From NCBI GenBank assembly GCA_001464625.1, contig LNFJ01000067.1, forward strand, positions 1 through 45,624: a stretch of 45,624 nt of DNA, written 5' to 3'. The stretch is from Bacteroidia bacterium Ga0077558. GTDB lineage: Bacteria > Bacteroidota > Bacteroidia > Chitinophagales > Chitinophagaceae. Of the stretch, positions 1 to 9,243 are shown one piece after another (the first letter of the stretch is position 1; each line of letters begins with the position of its first letter). A program made the position numbers and the translations under genes. The notes beneath the pieces were generated by a model. It did not search any database and was not told where the DNA came from. It saw only the letters and a program-made list of their open reading frames with translations.

Positions 1-903
1 CTTCTTTCTACTGTTGAAGATCTTTTTAAATGGCACCAGGCTGTACATTCTTACAAACTCGTAAAGAAAGAAATACTCGATAAAGCATTTGTTTCTTCCA
101 AACTTGTAAATGGAAAATCAACTAACTATGGATATGGATGGTTTATGGGCAATCTGCAAGGCAGTCCTACTATTGAACATGGTGGAGGTATAAATGGCTC
201 ACTCACCAATGCTATTTATTTGCCTAAAGAAGATGTGTTTGTAACAGTATTTTCTAATTGCACCTGCAAGCCCCCTTCAGAGGTATCAACTAAAATAGCA
301 GGTCTGCTTATTAATAAACCATTTGGTGAACATAAAGAAATTACATTAACTGGTGTTGACTTAAATAAATATACCGGAGTATATGAGAATGAAAATGGCG
401 AACAAAGAATTATCCGTAATGATAGTAACAAATTAACTTCTCAGCGGAGCGGAGGTACATTGTATAACATTAAACCTTACGCAAAAAATAAATACTTCTT
501 TGAAAACAGTATGTCGTTGCTGGAATTTACAGAAGATGCCAATGGTATAATTACTGGTCATAAATTTTCAGCCGGCACAGAGCCAGAAACATATTGGAAG
601 AAGACAAATAAATCAATTACAGCACCAAAAGAAATACAGGTAAACGAAAAGATATTGAAATCCTACGTTGGCGAATATGAATTGCAGCCTAAATTTATTA
701 TTACTATAACCAATGAAGGCAATAGATTATTTGCGCAAGCAACCGGACAAGAAATATTTGAATTATTTGCCACTACCGAAACAGAATGGTTTTTAAAAGT
801 GATAGATGCAAAAGTTGAATTTGTAAAAGACGAAACAGGAAAAGTTTTAAAACTCATATTGTACCAGGGCGGACAAAAAATGGATGGCAAAAAAATAAAA
901 TAG
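1..903 (+). CDS. Serine hydrolase, beta-lactamase class C-like (5' truncated)
   Basis: The frame is open from base 1, so the gene begins outside the window and the N-terminal part with the SxxK nucleophile motif is missing. The visible part has the YGYGW stretch (about 123-137) and an HGGG motif (about 178-189), which occupies the place of the KTG/HTG box of penicillin-binding-protein-like hydrolases. After it comes a beta-rich C-terminal extension of about 200 residues, as seen in many Bacteroidota serine hydrolases annotated beta-lactamase or D-aminopeptidase-like. Substrate is unknown; a periplasmic location is likely from family habit. An ATG at 145 is internal and is not the true start. 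A second, separate member of the same superfamily lies at 24158-25315. Confidence 0.85.
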   Translation, partial: LLSTVEDLFKWHQAVHSYKLVKKEILDKAFVSSKLVNGKSTNYGYGWFMGNLQGSPTIEHGGGINGSLTNAIYLPKEDVFVTVFSNCTCKPPSEVSTKIAGLLINKPFGEHKEITLTGVDLNKYTGVYENENGEQRIIRNDSNKLTSQRSGGTLYNIKPYAKNKYFFENSMSLLEFTEDANGIITGHKFSAGTEPETYWKKTNKSITAPKEIQVNEKILKSYVGEYELQPKFIITITNEGNRLFAQATGQEIFELFATTETEWFLKVIDAKVEFVKDETGKVLKLILYQGGQKMDGKKIK

Positions 904-915
904 TAGTGAAGAAAT

Positions 916-2373
916 TTATCGGATAATAGTCACTAGTCCCTTAATAGTTGGCCTTTTATTCTTAAAAGTGATAAGATAAACGTAAGAGCCGGAGGGTTGT
1001 TCTATTCCATCAACTTTCCCATCCCAATCTACCCTGCCACTTTCGATGTGATAAACAATTTGACCTTGCCGGTTGTAAACAGACACCGTTGCGTTTAGCG
1101 TGGGGTCGAGGTAAGGAATTTGCCAGCGGTCATTCTTACCATCATTATTAGGAGTAAAAGCTGTAGGCACAAAAATTCCGGCCACTACTTTTACCATCAC
1201 TTCATCCTCATTGGTACAGCCATAAGCTGATACAGCTTCTAGAATATATTTTATATCTGATAAGGGGGTTACAGATGGCGTTAAGGATGATGAGTTGGAC
1301 AAATACTGTGTTGGTGACCAGGTATAAGATGGAGTTTCTCCTGTTACCTTTCCATTTAATATGATACTATCGCCGGCTATAACTGTTCTGTCGGATCCTG
1401 CATTTACAACCGGCTTGGGTCGAACATTAATGATAACAACATTAGATGAAATACGGCAATTAGGCAATGAAGCATTTCCGCTTTCTGCAACAGTCAGTCG
1501 ATACCAAAAATTACCGGTAGCAGTTGGCTGTCGTAAATAAGTAAGGTTGTTAGCACCCGGAATGTCGGTCCACACTTTTCCTGAGTCACTGGTTACTTGC
1601 CATTGAAATACAGGAATTATAAAACCGGGTGAAACTGTAGCATCGAAAGTATAATTCAATTGCTGATCGCTGCACATATTTACCGTATCGCTATTTCCAT
1701 TTGCCTGTATTGAAGAGGTAATGGCCGGGCCGCAGGGACGAAAAGTAATATCATCCAAACCAATATCATTTCCTATTCCGCCGGGAGCATTATTTCTGAG
1801 TCGTAAAACAATGGTTGGATTACCAGCAGTTGTTGTGAAGAAAAAGCCATACTGTTTCCATAAAGGATTGGCTGTAGCTGGAATACCACCCGTATTGAAT
1901 GTATTTAAAATAACCCCTGCCGGAGTTTCAATTGTAAAAGTAAGATCAGGTTCTATTCCGGTTGTAGAAATCAATACATTCATTATCCAAGCTGCAAACT
2001 CATATGTAGTGTTGGGGCAGAGACCTGTTACTGTTGTAACAAAAAAATCACCCGGTGTATATGACGCATTAACCAGCATAAACGAACCACCCCCTGTATG
2101 ATCAGATGAAACAGTATGCCAGGCGTTCCCAAAACAACCTGAGGTAGAGTTAGTGATGGTATAAAATCCATCGTTAGGGCAACTGTTATTTACATAAGTA
2201 TAAGCACTGGGAGGAGTAAAATTAACATCAGGCGTATTAGCCGTTCCAAATGTGATATTAACTACCGGGTCGCCAAGACTTCCAGTACACAACTGAGCTT
2301 TTGCGAAAAAGGAAAGCAGGATTGAAAAAGCTGTTAAAAATATTCTATTTGCAAGCACTGCTTTTGTTGACAC
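916..2373 (-). CDS. Secreted protein with gliding-motility/type IX type B sorting C-terminal domain
   Basis: The 485-residue product starts with a signal peptide ending near FAKAQ (about 25). A cysteine-rich beta domain follows (about 30-215), then an Ig/PKD-like segment (about 220-390). The last 85 residues hold VPTAFTPNNDGKND, a YNRQG segment and WDGKVDG, the hallmarks of the gliding-motility-associated C-terminal (type B) sorting domain. In Bacteroidota this domain directs cargo through the type IX secretion system to the cell surface. The start is a GTG at 2373, because a TAA lies immediately upstream in frame. The protein is probably a surface adhesin or matrix protein; its ligand cannot be told. 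The gene stands alone and converges with the serine hydrolase, with 12 bases between them. Confidence 0.85.
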   Translation of the reverse strand: MSTKAVLANRIFLTAFSILLSFFAKAQLCTGSLGDPVVNITFGTANTPDVNFTPPSAYTYVNNSCPNDGFYTITNSTSGCFGNAWHTVSSDHTGGGSFMLVNASYTPGDFFVTTVTGLCPNTTYEFAAWIMNVLISTTGIEPDLTFTIETPAGVILNTFNTGGIPATANPLWKQYGFFFTTTAGNPTIVLRLRNNAPGGIGNDIGLDDITFRPCGPAITSSIQANGNSDTVNMCSDQQLNYTFDATVSPGFIIPVFQWQVTSDSGKVWTDIPGANNLTYLRQPTATGNFWYRLTVAESGNASLPNCRISSNVVIINVRPKPVVNAGSDRTVIAGDSIILNGKVTGETPSYTWSPTQYLSNSSSLTPSVTPLSDIKYILEAVSAYGCTNEDEVMVKVVAGIFVPTAFTPNNDGKNDRWQIPYLDPTLNATVSVYNRQGQIVYHIESGRVDWDGKVDGIEQPSGSYVYLITFKNKRPTIKGLVTIIR

Positions 2374-2522
2374 TTATTCCGGGTTATTTAATTGCATGCT
2401 AAATTATTACATTGTTTTTTCATTTACTAATCAATCTGCTATTATTAACAGGCTTACAATAAAATAATTCGATATATAAGATTTGTCATCATTTCATATA
2501 TTCGAATACACAACATTAAAGC

Positions 2523-4517
2523 ATGAAACTGAATCAAACTTCTCTTTTCGTTATAGCTATTTGTTTATTTCCGTTGGTTAGTTTAGGTCAAATACCCAAA
2601 AGAACTATACTCCCCGGCGATATTTACAAAATGAAAAATACTGGTGATGCACAAATTTCTCCAGATGGTAAGTGGGTAGCTTATACTCTAACATCAATTG
2701 ATTCGGTAAAAGACCGGCGCAATACAGACATCTGGATGATGAATTGGGAAGGAACAGAATCTGTACAATTAACCAGTAGTCCCGAAGGTGAGAGCAGCCC
2801 CAGGTGGAGCCCTGATGGAAAATATATTTCGTTTACAGCATCCCGTGGCGGTGGAACTCAGGTGCATATTTTAAACAGGCTTGGTGGTGAAGCCATTAAA
2901 CTTACAGAGATAAAAGGTGATTTGAATGATTATGCATGGTCACCCGATGGAAAGAAATTATTATTAACCATTCGGGACTTTGAAGATACTGCCGGTAAAA
3001 AAGGAAATAAGCCGTATGTAATTGATAGATATAAATTCAAACAAGATGTAAGCGGCTATCAATACGATAAACGTAATACACATCTTTATTTATTTGATGT
3101 TGCTACTAAAAAAACTGATACTCTTACAAAAGGCGATTATAATGAAAGTGGGGCACAATGGAGTCCTGATGGTTCTGCCATAGCTTTTGTAAGTAATCGA
3201 ACAGAAGACCCTGATAAAAATAGCAACACCGACATTTTTGTTATTTCTGCAAAAGCAGGTTCAGTTGCAAAACAATTAACTACCTGGAAAGGAAGTGACG
3301 GATCTCCGCAATGGAGCCCTGATGGAAAAACCATTGCTTATTTACGCAGTACATCAGATGCTGATTATATAATGTACGACCAGGCGATCTTAGCTACCAT
3401 CCCTGCTGCCGGAGGCGAAGCAACTTTATTAACTAAATCACTCGACAGACCTGTATCAACTCCCCGTTGGAATAAAGAAGGAACTGCCATAGCTGCGTTA
3501 GTTACTGATGACTGCGAACGTTACGTTGCATCTTTTAATGCCAGCAATGGGAAAATGAATAAGATAGCCGGAGGTGCCCGATCTTTTAATTCATTAGAAC
3601 GACATCCCAATGGCAGTTGGGTAGCATCCATGACAGAACCAACACTTCCTTCAGAATTTTATGCAATTGAAAATAGCAACACAAGAAGGTTAACCAAAAT
3701 CCAGGACGATTTTGTAGCAAACTTATCATTAGCGACTGTTGAAAAATTTACATCGAAAAGTAAAGATGGTGCCACAGTTTCCAATATTTTATACTTGCCA
3801 CCCAATAGAACGGTATCAGAAAAATTACCTGTGATATTCTTTATACATGGGGGCCCGGTGGGCCAGGATGATTTTGGTTTTGATCTCACAAGGCAAATGC
3901 TTGCAGCCGGTGGTTATGCCGTTGTAGCTGTTAATTATCGGGGAAGCAATGGCCGGGGATTAGATTATTGCAAAGCAATTTATGCAGATTGGGGTAATAA
4001 AGAAGTATTGGATATTCAAGGCGCCGCAGATCATTTAATAAGTAAAGGCATTGTGGATGGCAATAAGATGGGTATTGGCGGATGGAGCTATGGTGGAATA
4101 TTGACAGATTATACTATTGCAAAAGATACTCGTTTTAAAGCCGCAATAAGCGGTGCCGGCAGTGCCTTGCAACTATCATTATATGGAGTTGATCAGTACA
4201 TTTTGCAACTCGACAATGAGTTAGGTCAGCCCTGGAAAGATAAAAATTATGAGAAATACCTGAAACTCTCTTACCCTTTTTTAAATGCTGATAAAATTAA
4301 AACGCCAACTCTCTTTATGACAGGGGAAAAAGATTTTAATGTACCGGCAGTTGGCAGCGAACAAATGTATCAGGCATTACGTTCCATCGGCACACCTACC
4401 GAACTGATTATTTATCCCGGCCAATTTCATGGAATATCAGTACCGGCTTTTCAAAAAGATCGGTTTGAAAGATACCTGAAATGGTTTGATAAATATTTAA
4501 AACTAAAAGGTTTTTAA
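2523..4517 (+). CDS. S9 family prolyl oligopeptidase with beta-propeller
   Basis: The 664-residue protein has a signal peptide (1-22), a WD40/TolB-like propeller made of repeated 'WSPDGK' blades (about 45-350) and a C-terminal alpha/beta-hydrolase domain (about 390-660). The catalytic triad can be placed: Ser522 in GGWSYGG, Asp604 in GEKDFN and His636 in QFHG. The HGGPVGQ stretch near residue 442 would give the oxyanion hole. The family cuts peptides in the periplasm, usually after proline or small residues; actual specificity is not readable. The length is normal for S9 peptidases. It is divergent from the type IX cargo gene with a 149-base AT-rich gap, and transcribed in the same direction as the following small membrane protein. 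Confidence 0.93.
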   Translation: MKLNQTSLFVIAICLFPLVSLGQIPKRTILPGDIYKMKNTGDAQISPDGKWVAYTLTSIDSVKDRRNTDIWMMNWEGTESVQLTSSPEGESSPRWSPDGKYISFTASRGGGTQVHILNRLGGEAIKLTEIKGDLNDYAWSPDGKKLLLTIRDFEDTAGKKGNKPYVIDRYKFKQDVSGYQYDKRNTHLYLFDVATKKTDTLTKGDYNESGAQWSPDGSAIAFVSNRTEDPDKNSNTDIFVISAKAGSVAKQLTTWKGSDGSPQWSPDGKTIAYLRSTSDADYIMYDQAILATIPAAGGEATLLTKSLDRPVSTPRWNKEGTAIAALVTDDCERYVASFNASNGKMNKIAGGARSFNSLERHPNGSWVASMTEPTLPSEFYAIENSNTRRLTKIQDDFVANLSLATVEKFTSKSKDGATVSNILYLPPNRTVSEKLPVIFFIHGGPVGQDDFGFDLTRQMLAAGGYAVVAVNYRGSNGRGLDYCKAIYADWGNKEVLDIQGAADHLISKGIVDGNKMGIGGWSYGGILTDYTIAKDTRFKAAISGAGSALQLSLYGVDQYILQLDNELGQPWKDKNYEKYLKLSYPFLNADKIKTPTLFMTGEKDFNVPAVGSEQMYQALRSIGTPTELIIYPGQFHGISVPAFQKDRFERYLKWFDKYLKLKGF

Positions 4518-4545
4518 ATAAAAGCCGTAACTTAAAATAAAAAAA

Positions 4546-4797
4546 GTGGCCAGATCACATCATCGCAAAAAGCACAAAGAGCATCTTCGCCAGTTTAAAA
4601 CTTCGAATGATACAGGAAAAATCTCCTCTTCTTCCAAGATAAAAACAACCGGCCTATTCTCCTTATTAGGTGCCGCAACGGGTTTTGCTATCAGTTATTT
4701 TGCTACGGGCTTTAATATTATTTGGGCTTCAATAAGTGTAATAGCAGGAGGAATTGCCGGCTATTATATTGGTAGAACAATCGACAACGATAAATAA
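4546..4797 (+). CDS. Small membrane protein with glycine-rich helices
   Basis: This 83-residue protein begins with a basic, histidine-rich segment (about 1-15). Two hydrophobic glycine-rich helices follow (about 36-55 and 58-76), the second with GGIAGYYIGR, a glycine-zipper-like pattern. The start is a GTG at 4546, 28 bases after the S9 peptidase stop; no in-frame ATG would preserve the hydrophobic segments plus the basic head. It is likely an inner-membrane protein of unknown role. I do not recognise a named family. Confidence 0.6.
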   Translation: MARSHHRKKHKEHLRQFKTSNDTGKISSSSKIKTTGLFSLLGAATGFAISYFATGFNIIWASISVIAGGIAGYYIGRTIDNDK

Positions 4798-5054
4798 TAT
4801 TACATTATTTCGTATAACAAAAAAGGTAACCCTTATCGGTTCTAAAATTTTTATACTTGTATTCCAAAAAAGTAGGATACTTTTTCCCTTTTACATATCG
4901 AACATCTAGTTTGTTAAAAGGATGCGTCCCTAAATAGCTTACTGCTAGCTGTTTAATTATAGCATGTTTACTTATTTAACATTCAATAATTCTTTGGCAT
5001 CCTTTCTGTCTAATGGGTACTGTGGTTTATTTATTCATCCTAAAATCTACAGTT

Positions 5055-5510
5055 ATGAAAAAAACATTTACTTTATTGACAATCGTTACTTCAATTGCAG
5101 TTTTATTTGCCGCATGTAAAAGGGGAGCAAGCACAACACCTGTTTCTACTGAAGATACAGTTGGCTTTGCAGCATTTAAACAATTGAAACTTCAACAAGA
5201 GCAAGAAGCAGCTGCGGCACTATATGCAAAATCAATGGCGGCAAATATTACTGTAGCTAAGAAAAACAGCTCTACCAGCGGTACTATGAGTTCTACTTCT
5301 ACTAACAATGCAAAAGTAGAAACCAGGAAAAAAGGTATGAGTAAATCTGCTAAATATGCCATAATTGGCGGTACTGGTGGTGCAGTATTAGGTGCAGTAA
5401 TTAATAAGCGTAACCGTGTTGCCGGTGGTGTGATTGGTGGTGTATTAGGCGGAGGTCTTGGTTATGGCATCGGTCGTAAGCAGGATAAGAAAGACGGTCG
5501 TATTGAATAA
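5055..5510 (+). CDS. Lipoprotein with glycine-zipper (YMGG-like) domain
   Basis: The start is set at the ATG at 5055, giving 151 residues. This places the lipoprotein signal MKKTFTLLTIVTSIAVLFAAC first, with Cys18 as the lipidation residue; the upstream in-frame start at 5013 would put 14 extra residues ahead of the signal. A low-complexity linker (about 60-95) leads to a C-terminal glycine zipper (about 100-140) with repeated GGxxGG spacing, like the YMGG/OmpA-related zipper proteins of the envelope. Such domains pack as membrane-associated helix pairs; a role in the envelope is likely, but nothing more specific can be said. A hairpin terminator follows at 5535. Confidence 0.75.
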   Translation: MKKTFTLLTIVTSIAVLFAACKRGASTTPVSTEDTVGFAAFKQLKLQQEQEAAAALYAKSMAANITVAKKNSSTSGTMSSTSTNNAKVETRKKGMSKSAKYAIIGGTGGAVLGAVINKRNRVAGGVIGGVLGGGLGYGIGRKQDKKDGRIE

Positions 5511-5534
5511 TTTTAATTCCATACTATGATTTAC

Positions 5535-5565
5535 AAAGGGTCTTGTTATACAAGGCCCTTTTTTT
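5535..5565 (+). terminator. Rho-independent terminator
   Basis: The stem AAAGGGTCTTG pairs with CAAGGCCCTTT around a TTATA loop, with one mismatch, followed by a run of T. It closes the glycine-zipper lipoprotein gene. Confidence 0.8.
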
Positions 5566-5605
5566 ACATTTAAAACTGATTGCTTATCTTTCTAAAAATA
5601 GATGA

Positions 5606-6166
5606 ATGCTAAAACAAATCCTCTTTTTAACAGCAGTATTTCTATCAACTACCGTGGTTGCACAAAAAGGAAATGAAGTTTTTTGGAGTAACCTGAAAAA
5701 GCATTGTGGAAAGTCATATGAAGGTGTAATTGTTGAAGCCCCTGCTAACGACGATTTCAGGGGAAAAAAATTAGTAATGCATGTACGGTCCTGCGATAGT
5801 AATAGAATTCGTATTCCCTTTTTTGTAGGGGAGGATAAATCGAGAACATGGGTACTAACTAAAAATACAGACCGTATTTTATTAAAGCATGATCACCGGC
5901 ACAGTGATGGCAAATCAGATTCCATTACCATGTATGGGGGTTATACCAGCAGTACCGGATTATCGGGCATACAAGTTTTTACCGCAGACCAGGAAACCGC
6001 TAATCTAATTCCGGCAGCTTCTTCTAATGTTTGGTGGATTACAATTGATGATACTTCATTTACGTACAACCTGCGTCGCATTGGCACCGCAAGAGTTTTT
6101 ACTGTAAATTTCGATTTAACAAAACCCATTGACACACCTGATGCTCCATGTGGTTGGAAAGATTGA
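5606..6166 (+). CDS. Secreted hypothetical protein
   Basis: The 186-residue product has a clear signal peptide (1-19, ending VVAQ) and a soluble domain with three cysteines (33, 62 and near the C-terminus in PCGWKD). No catalytic motif is visible. It contains WWITIDD followed by a beta-strand-rich tail, so a small beta-sandwich is plausible. Similar short exported proteins are common in Chitinophagaceae with no known role. The gene lies 14 bases before the AraC-type regulator, so the two may be cotranscribed. Confidence 0.65.
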   Translation: MLKQILFLTAVFLSTTVVAQKGNEVFWSNLKKHCGKSYEGVIVEAPANDDFRGKKLVMHVRSCDSNRIRIPFFVGEDKSRTWVLTKNTDRILLKHDHRHSDGKSDSITMYGGYTSSTGLSGIQVFTADQETANLIPAASSNVWWITIDDTSFTYNLRRIGTARVFTVNFDLTKPIDTPDAPCGWKD

Positions 6167-6180
6167 TTTAATTTAAGATA

Positions 6181-6996
6181 ATGGATTACCAGGTTTATAC
6201 TCCCTCACCAGAGCTTCAACCTTTTATTAAATGTTTTTGGACATTAGAAGATGAAGGCAATAAGGAAACCGTTCGCCAACGGGTAGTCCCTGATGGATGC
6301 ATGGAAATGATCTTTCATTATGGCGATAACTACAAGCAATATTTTGAAGATGGCAATTTTATTATTCAACCCAAATGTTTTGTATTTGGACAAATAACTA
6401 ATTATTTAGAAATAGAACCTGTTGGAACAACAGGAATAGTAGCAGCAAGGTTCAATCCCGAAGGACTTATTCCATTTATTTCAATACCAATTAATGAATT
6501 AGAAAATAAAGCGGTCGAAATCAGTTATGTATTTGGTGAAAAAGGAATTCAACTGGAAAAAGAAGTTTTTGCTGCCATTGATAATTCAGAACGCATAAAA
6601 ATTATTGAAACATTCCTATTATCCTTGTTAACTGATCCCAACATCATACATACAATTACCAAATCATGCGTAGAAGCAATTCTACAATCCCAAGGTCAAT
6701 TAAGTGTAATAGAGTTGGCAGATAAAATAAATGTAAACCGCAGAAATTTAGAAAGAAAGTTCAATACTGCAATTGGTATGAGCCCCAAACAACTTTCAAG
6801 AGTGGTGCGTTTACAAGCAGCTATTAAAATGATGGAGCAAGATGGATTTACCAATCTTACCTCTCTGGCTTATGAAAGTGGCTACTATGACCAGGCGCAT
6901 TTCATCAAAGATTTTAAGGAATTCACCGGCATTAGTCCCCGCCAATTTTTTACAGGCAATTTGAAATTAGCCGCATTATTTGCTGCCTCCGAATAG
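6181..6996 (+). CDS. AraC-family transcriptional regulator
   Basis: The 271-residue protein has an N-terminal sensor-like domain (about 1-150) with RVVPDGCMEMIFHYGD, a stretch characteristic of AraC regulators carrying the DUF6597-type N-terminal domain. The C-terminal double helix-turn-helix is at about 160-260; the second helix-turn-helix carries the family signature YYDQAHFIKDFKEFTGISPRQF. It would bind DNA in the nucleoid and answer an unknown ligand. The following lipoprotein gene (7069) is the nearest downstream candidate target, separated by 72 bases. Confidence 0.88.
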   Translation: MDYQVYTPSPELQPFIKCFWTLEDEGNKETVRQRVVPDGCMEMIFHYGDNYKQYFEDGNFIIQPKCFVFGQITNYLEIEPVGTTGIVAARFNPEGLIPFISIPINELENKAVEISYVFGEKGIQLEKEVFAAIDNSERIKIIETFLLSLLTDPNIIHTITKSCVEAILQSQGQLSVIELADKINVNRRNLERKFNTAIGMSPKQLSRVVRLQAAIKMMEQDGFTNLTSLAYESGYYDQAHFIKDFKEFTGISPRQFFTGNLKLAALFAASE

Positions 6997-7068
6997 GCCT
7001 GTCGCATTTTTACAATTCCAGTTTAATCACTAACCCTATTTTGCAGTCATTAAAATAATTAACCAGAT

Positions 7069-7596
7069 ATGAAACTCATCCAACAACCAATTGTATTGCT
7101 CGCTATTGTAATTGCAGCAGGCGCAACATCCTGTAATAGTTCAAGCGAAAACAAAACTGAAACGGATACAACAAAAGCTGAAACAACAAAACCGGTTACT
7201 GAAAATGTTTTTGACAAAATGCTTGGCACCTGGCAAAGTGAAGATGGTAATAGTTTTGAAACATGGAAAAAGAATGATAAAGACGGTTATACCTCAGCAG
7301 CATACAGTGTAAAAGGAAAAGATACATCTTGGAATGAACAAGCTACTATTTACTTAGAAAACAGCAACTGGGTTTTTGAAAACACGGTGAAAGGACAAAA
7401 TGATGGAAAAGTAGTGAAGTTTATTTCTTCTGTGCTGCAACCCAATACCGTACAGTTCAGCAACCCTGCACATGATTTTCCTACTGATATTAATTACACC
7501 GTTACTGATGCAAATACATTAAATGCATTTATAGTTGGGCCAAATAAAAATGGAGGAAAGGATACAATTCCTTTTAGTTATAAAAGACTGAATTAG
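7069..7596 (+). CDS. DUF6265-like lipoprotein
   Basis: The product is 175 residues with a lipoprotein-type signal (about 1-22, ending GATSC) and a Thr/Lys/Glu-rich linker. The domain beginning FDKMLGTWQS (about 48) and continuing with NPAHDFP (about 145) matches the pattern of DUF6265-type proteins, small lipocalin-like or beta-barrel folds. The role is unknown, with a periplasmic or outer-membrane-anchored location inferred from the lipobox. It follows an AraC regulator and is closed by a hairpin at 7628. Confidence 0.7.
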   Translation: MKLIQQPIVLLAIVIAAGATSCNSSSENKTETDTTKAETTKPVTENVFDKMLGTWQSEDGNSFETWKKNDKDGYTSAAYSVKGKDTSWNEQATIYLENSNWVFENTVKGQNDGKVVKFISSVLQPNTVQFSNPAHDFPTDINYTVTDANTLNAFIVGPNKNGGKDTIPFSYKRLN

Positions 7597-7627
7597 TTTT
7601 TCCCAACATAGCGTAACATGACATAAG

Positions 7628-7662
7628 GGTACCACAGAGGCCGGCAATTTCTCTGTGGTACT
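7628..7662 (+). terminator. Hairpin, probable terminator
   Basis: GGTACCACAGAG (7628-7639) pairs with CTCTGTGGTAC (7651-7661). The loop is about 11 bases. The U-tract is weak (TGTTTC), so termination is likely but not certain. Confidence 0.5.
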
Positions 7663-7706
7663 CCCTGTTTCAAAAACTCTGTGTTGAAAAAGTTATCTTT
7701 ACTGCC

Positions 7707-8888
7707 ATGAGTTACTACACTACTGTGGCGCCGGTTACCATCACATGTCATAAACGCATTGCACCGTATCTTGAACAGGAAGTAAAAGACCTTGGTTTCA
7801 TAATTGAAGAATCATTTATTACCGGAGTTCGGATTAAAGCCTCCATCAACGATTGTATAAAACTGAATCTGAACCTTCGTTGCGCCAGCCAGGTATTATA
7901 TAGTTTAAAGAAATTTGAAGCCCGCAACGCAGATGATGTTTACAACCATGCAATTGGTTTTCCGTGGGAAAATGTATTAACTGACGATGGTTATTTTTCT
8001 ATTACCAGTAATGTTCATAATGATACGATCAACAATAGCATGTTTGCTAACCTCCGGGTAAAAGATGGCATTATAGACCGGCTGCGTGACATTCGGGGCA
8101 ATCGTCCATCAACAGGTGCAGAATTAAAAGGTGCTGTCATTCATTTGTTCTGGAAGAATGAGGATGCTGAAATTTTCATTGATACAACAGGTGATTCATT
8201 AGCCCGTCATGGCTATCGGAAAATTCCCGGACTTGCTCCTATGCTGGAATCATTAGCCGCCGCTACCATTTATGCAACCCGCTGGGACAGAAAATCACCC
8301 TTTGTAAATCCGATGTGTGGCTCCGGAACAGTTGCTATTGAAGCTGCCATGATTGCTACGAACAGAAGACCGGGTTTGTTCAGAACCAATTATGCTTTTA
8401 TGCATTTGCAGGGATATGATGAAACTATTTATCTGCAAGAAGATGCTTTATTGGAAGAACAGATCATCGATGTTCCCCAACTAAAAATAATTGCGACTGA
8501 CTATGATAACAGGGCTGTTGAAAATGCAAAAAAGAATGCTATAGCTGCCGGCGTTTTAAATTTGATTGATTTTGCCGTTTGTGATTTTGCAAAAACTGAA
8601 GTACCCGAAAATGTGTCGGGGATTTTTTATGTCAACCCTGAATACGGGGAACGTTTAGGAGACATTAAAGAATTGGAAGAAACCTATGCCCGTATTGGTG
8701 ATTTCATGAAACAAAAATGCAAAGGCTACTTCGGATATATATTTACCGGCAATATGGACTTAGCTAAAAAGATTGGACTGAAAGCTAATCGAAGAATTGA
8801 ATTTTATACCAGCACTATTGATTGCCGCTTACTGGAATATGAGTTATACAGTGGTAGCAAAACAAAAACAGTTGAAATAAATTCCTAA
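7707..8888 (+). CDS. THUMP-domain RNA methyltransferase (RlmL/RlmK-type)
   Basis: The 393-residue protein has an N-terminal ferredoxin-like/THUMP part (about 1-150) and a C-terminal Rossmann methyltransferase domain. Motif I is present as NPMCGSGT (about 198-205). The catalytic NPPY-type motif appears as NPEYGERLG (about 310). Enzymes of this type put a methyl group from S-adenosylmethionine on a guanine base, commonly G2445 of 23S rRNA for the E. coli RlmL domain; the exact target is inferred, not shown. The Pro-to-Glu change in NPEYG is, from memory, usual in Bacteroidota members. A MazG gene follows 25 bases later, probably in the same transcript. Confidence 0.88.
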   Translation: MSYYTTVAPVTITCHKRIAPYLEQEVKDLGFIIEESFITGVRIKASINDCIKLNLNLRCASQVLYSLKKFEARNADDVYNHAIGFPWENVLTDDGYFSITSNVHNDTINNSMFANLRVKDGIIDRLRDIRGNRPSTGAELKGAVIHLFWKNEDAEIFIDTTGDSLARHGYRKIPGLAPMLESLAAATIYATRWDRKSPFVNPMCGSGTVAIEAAMIATNRRPGLFRTNYAFMHLQGYDETIYLQEDALLEEQIIDVPQLKIIATDYDNRAVENAKKNAIAAGVLNLIDFAVCDFAKTEVPENVSGIFYVNPEYGERLGDIKELEETYARIGDFMKQKCKGYFGYIFTGNMDLAKKIGLKANRRIEFYTSTIDCRLLEYELYSGSKTKTVEINS

Positions 8889-8913
8889 CCGATAACTAAT
8901 ACATTACAGCACC

Positions 8914-9180
8914 ATGGAAATCTCTGCTCTACAAAAAATAGTTCGGGACAGGTATTTTGAAAATGATTCCAAACGAGGCATCTATCATACCGCCTTATGG
9001 TTTCATGAAGAAGTAGGCGAACTATCATCAGCCATTGCCAGTGGCAATATTGAAAATGCCAAAGAAGAGTTTGCTGATGTGCTGATGTGGCTGCTTACCA
9101 TGGCCAATATTATGAATATTGATATGGAAGAAATCATTACAACCTATCTCAATAATCCCGGCAAACTTCCTGCTAAGTAA
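8914..9180 (+). CDS. MazG-like nucleotide pyrophosphohydrolase
   Basis: This 88-residue all-alpha protein has the metal-binding pattern of the MazG superfamily: HEEVGELSSAI (about 31-41) and EEFADVLMWL (about 51-60). The family hydrolyses NTPs or dNTPs to the monophosphate and pyrophosphate with Mg2+, cleaning the nucleotide pool. Many relatives of this size carry a cysteine pair tail; here the protein ends at NPGKLPAK and has none. It is probably cotranscribed with the upstream rRNA methyltransferase. Confidence 0.85.
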   Translation: MEISALQKIVRDRYFENDSKRGIYHTALWFHEEVGELSSAIASGNIENAKEEFADVLMWLLTMANIMNIDMEEIITTYLNNPGKLPAK

Positions 9181-9219
9181 GTAGTTACCTGTATATTCAT
9201 TTTAAACAAAGAAGTTCTG

Positions 9220-9227
9220 TACATTTG
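9220..9227 (+). promoter_or_regulatory. Bacteroidota -7 promoter box
   Basis: TACATTTG fits TAnnTTTG exactly, 16 bases before the RRM gene start. No convincing -33 box was seen. Confidence 0.55.
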
Positions 9228-9243
9228 TACAAATTAAGGACTC

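Noticed and set aside
1721-2101. Plus-strand frame of 126 codons inside the type IX cargo gene
   Set aside because: It is a shadow of the well-supported minus-strand gene with signal peptide and sorting domain.
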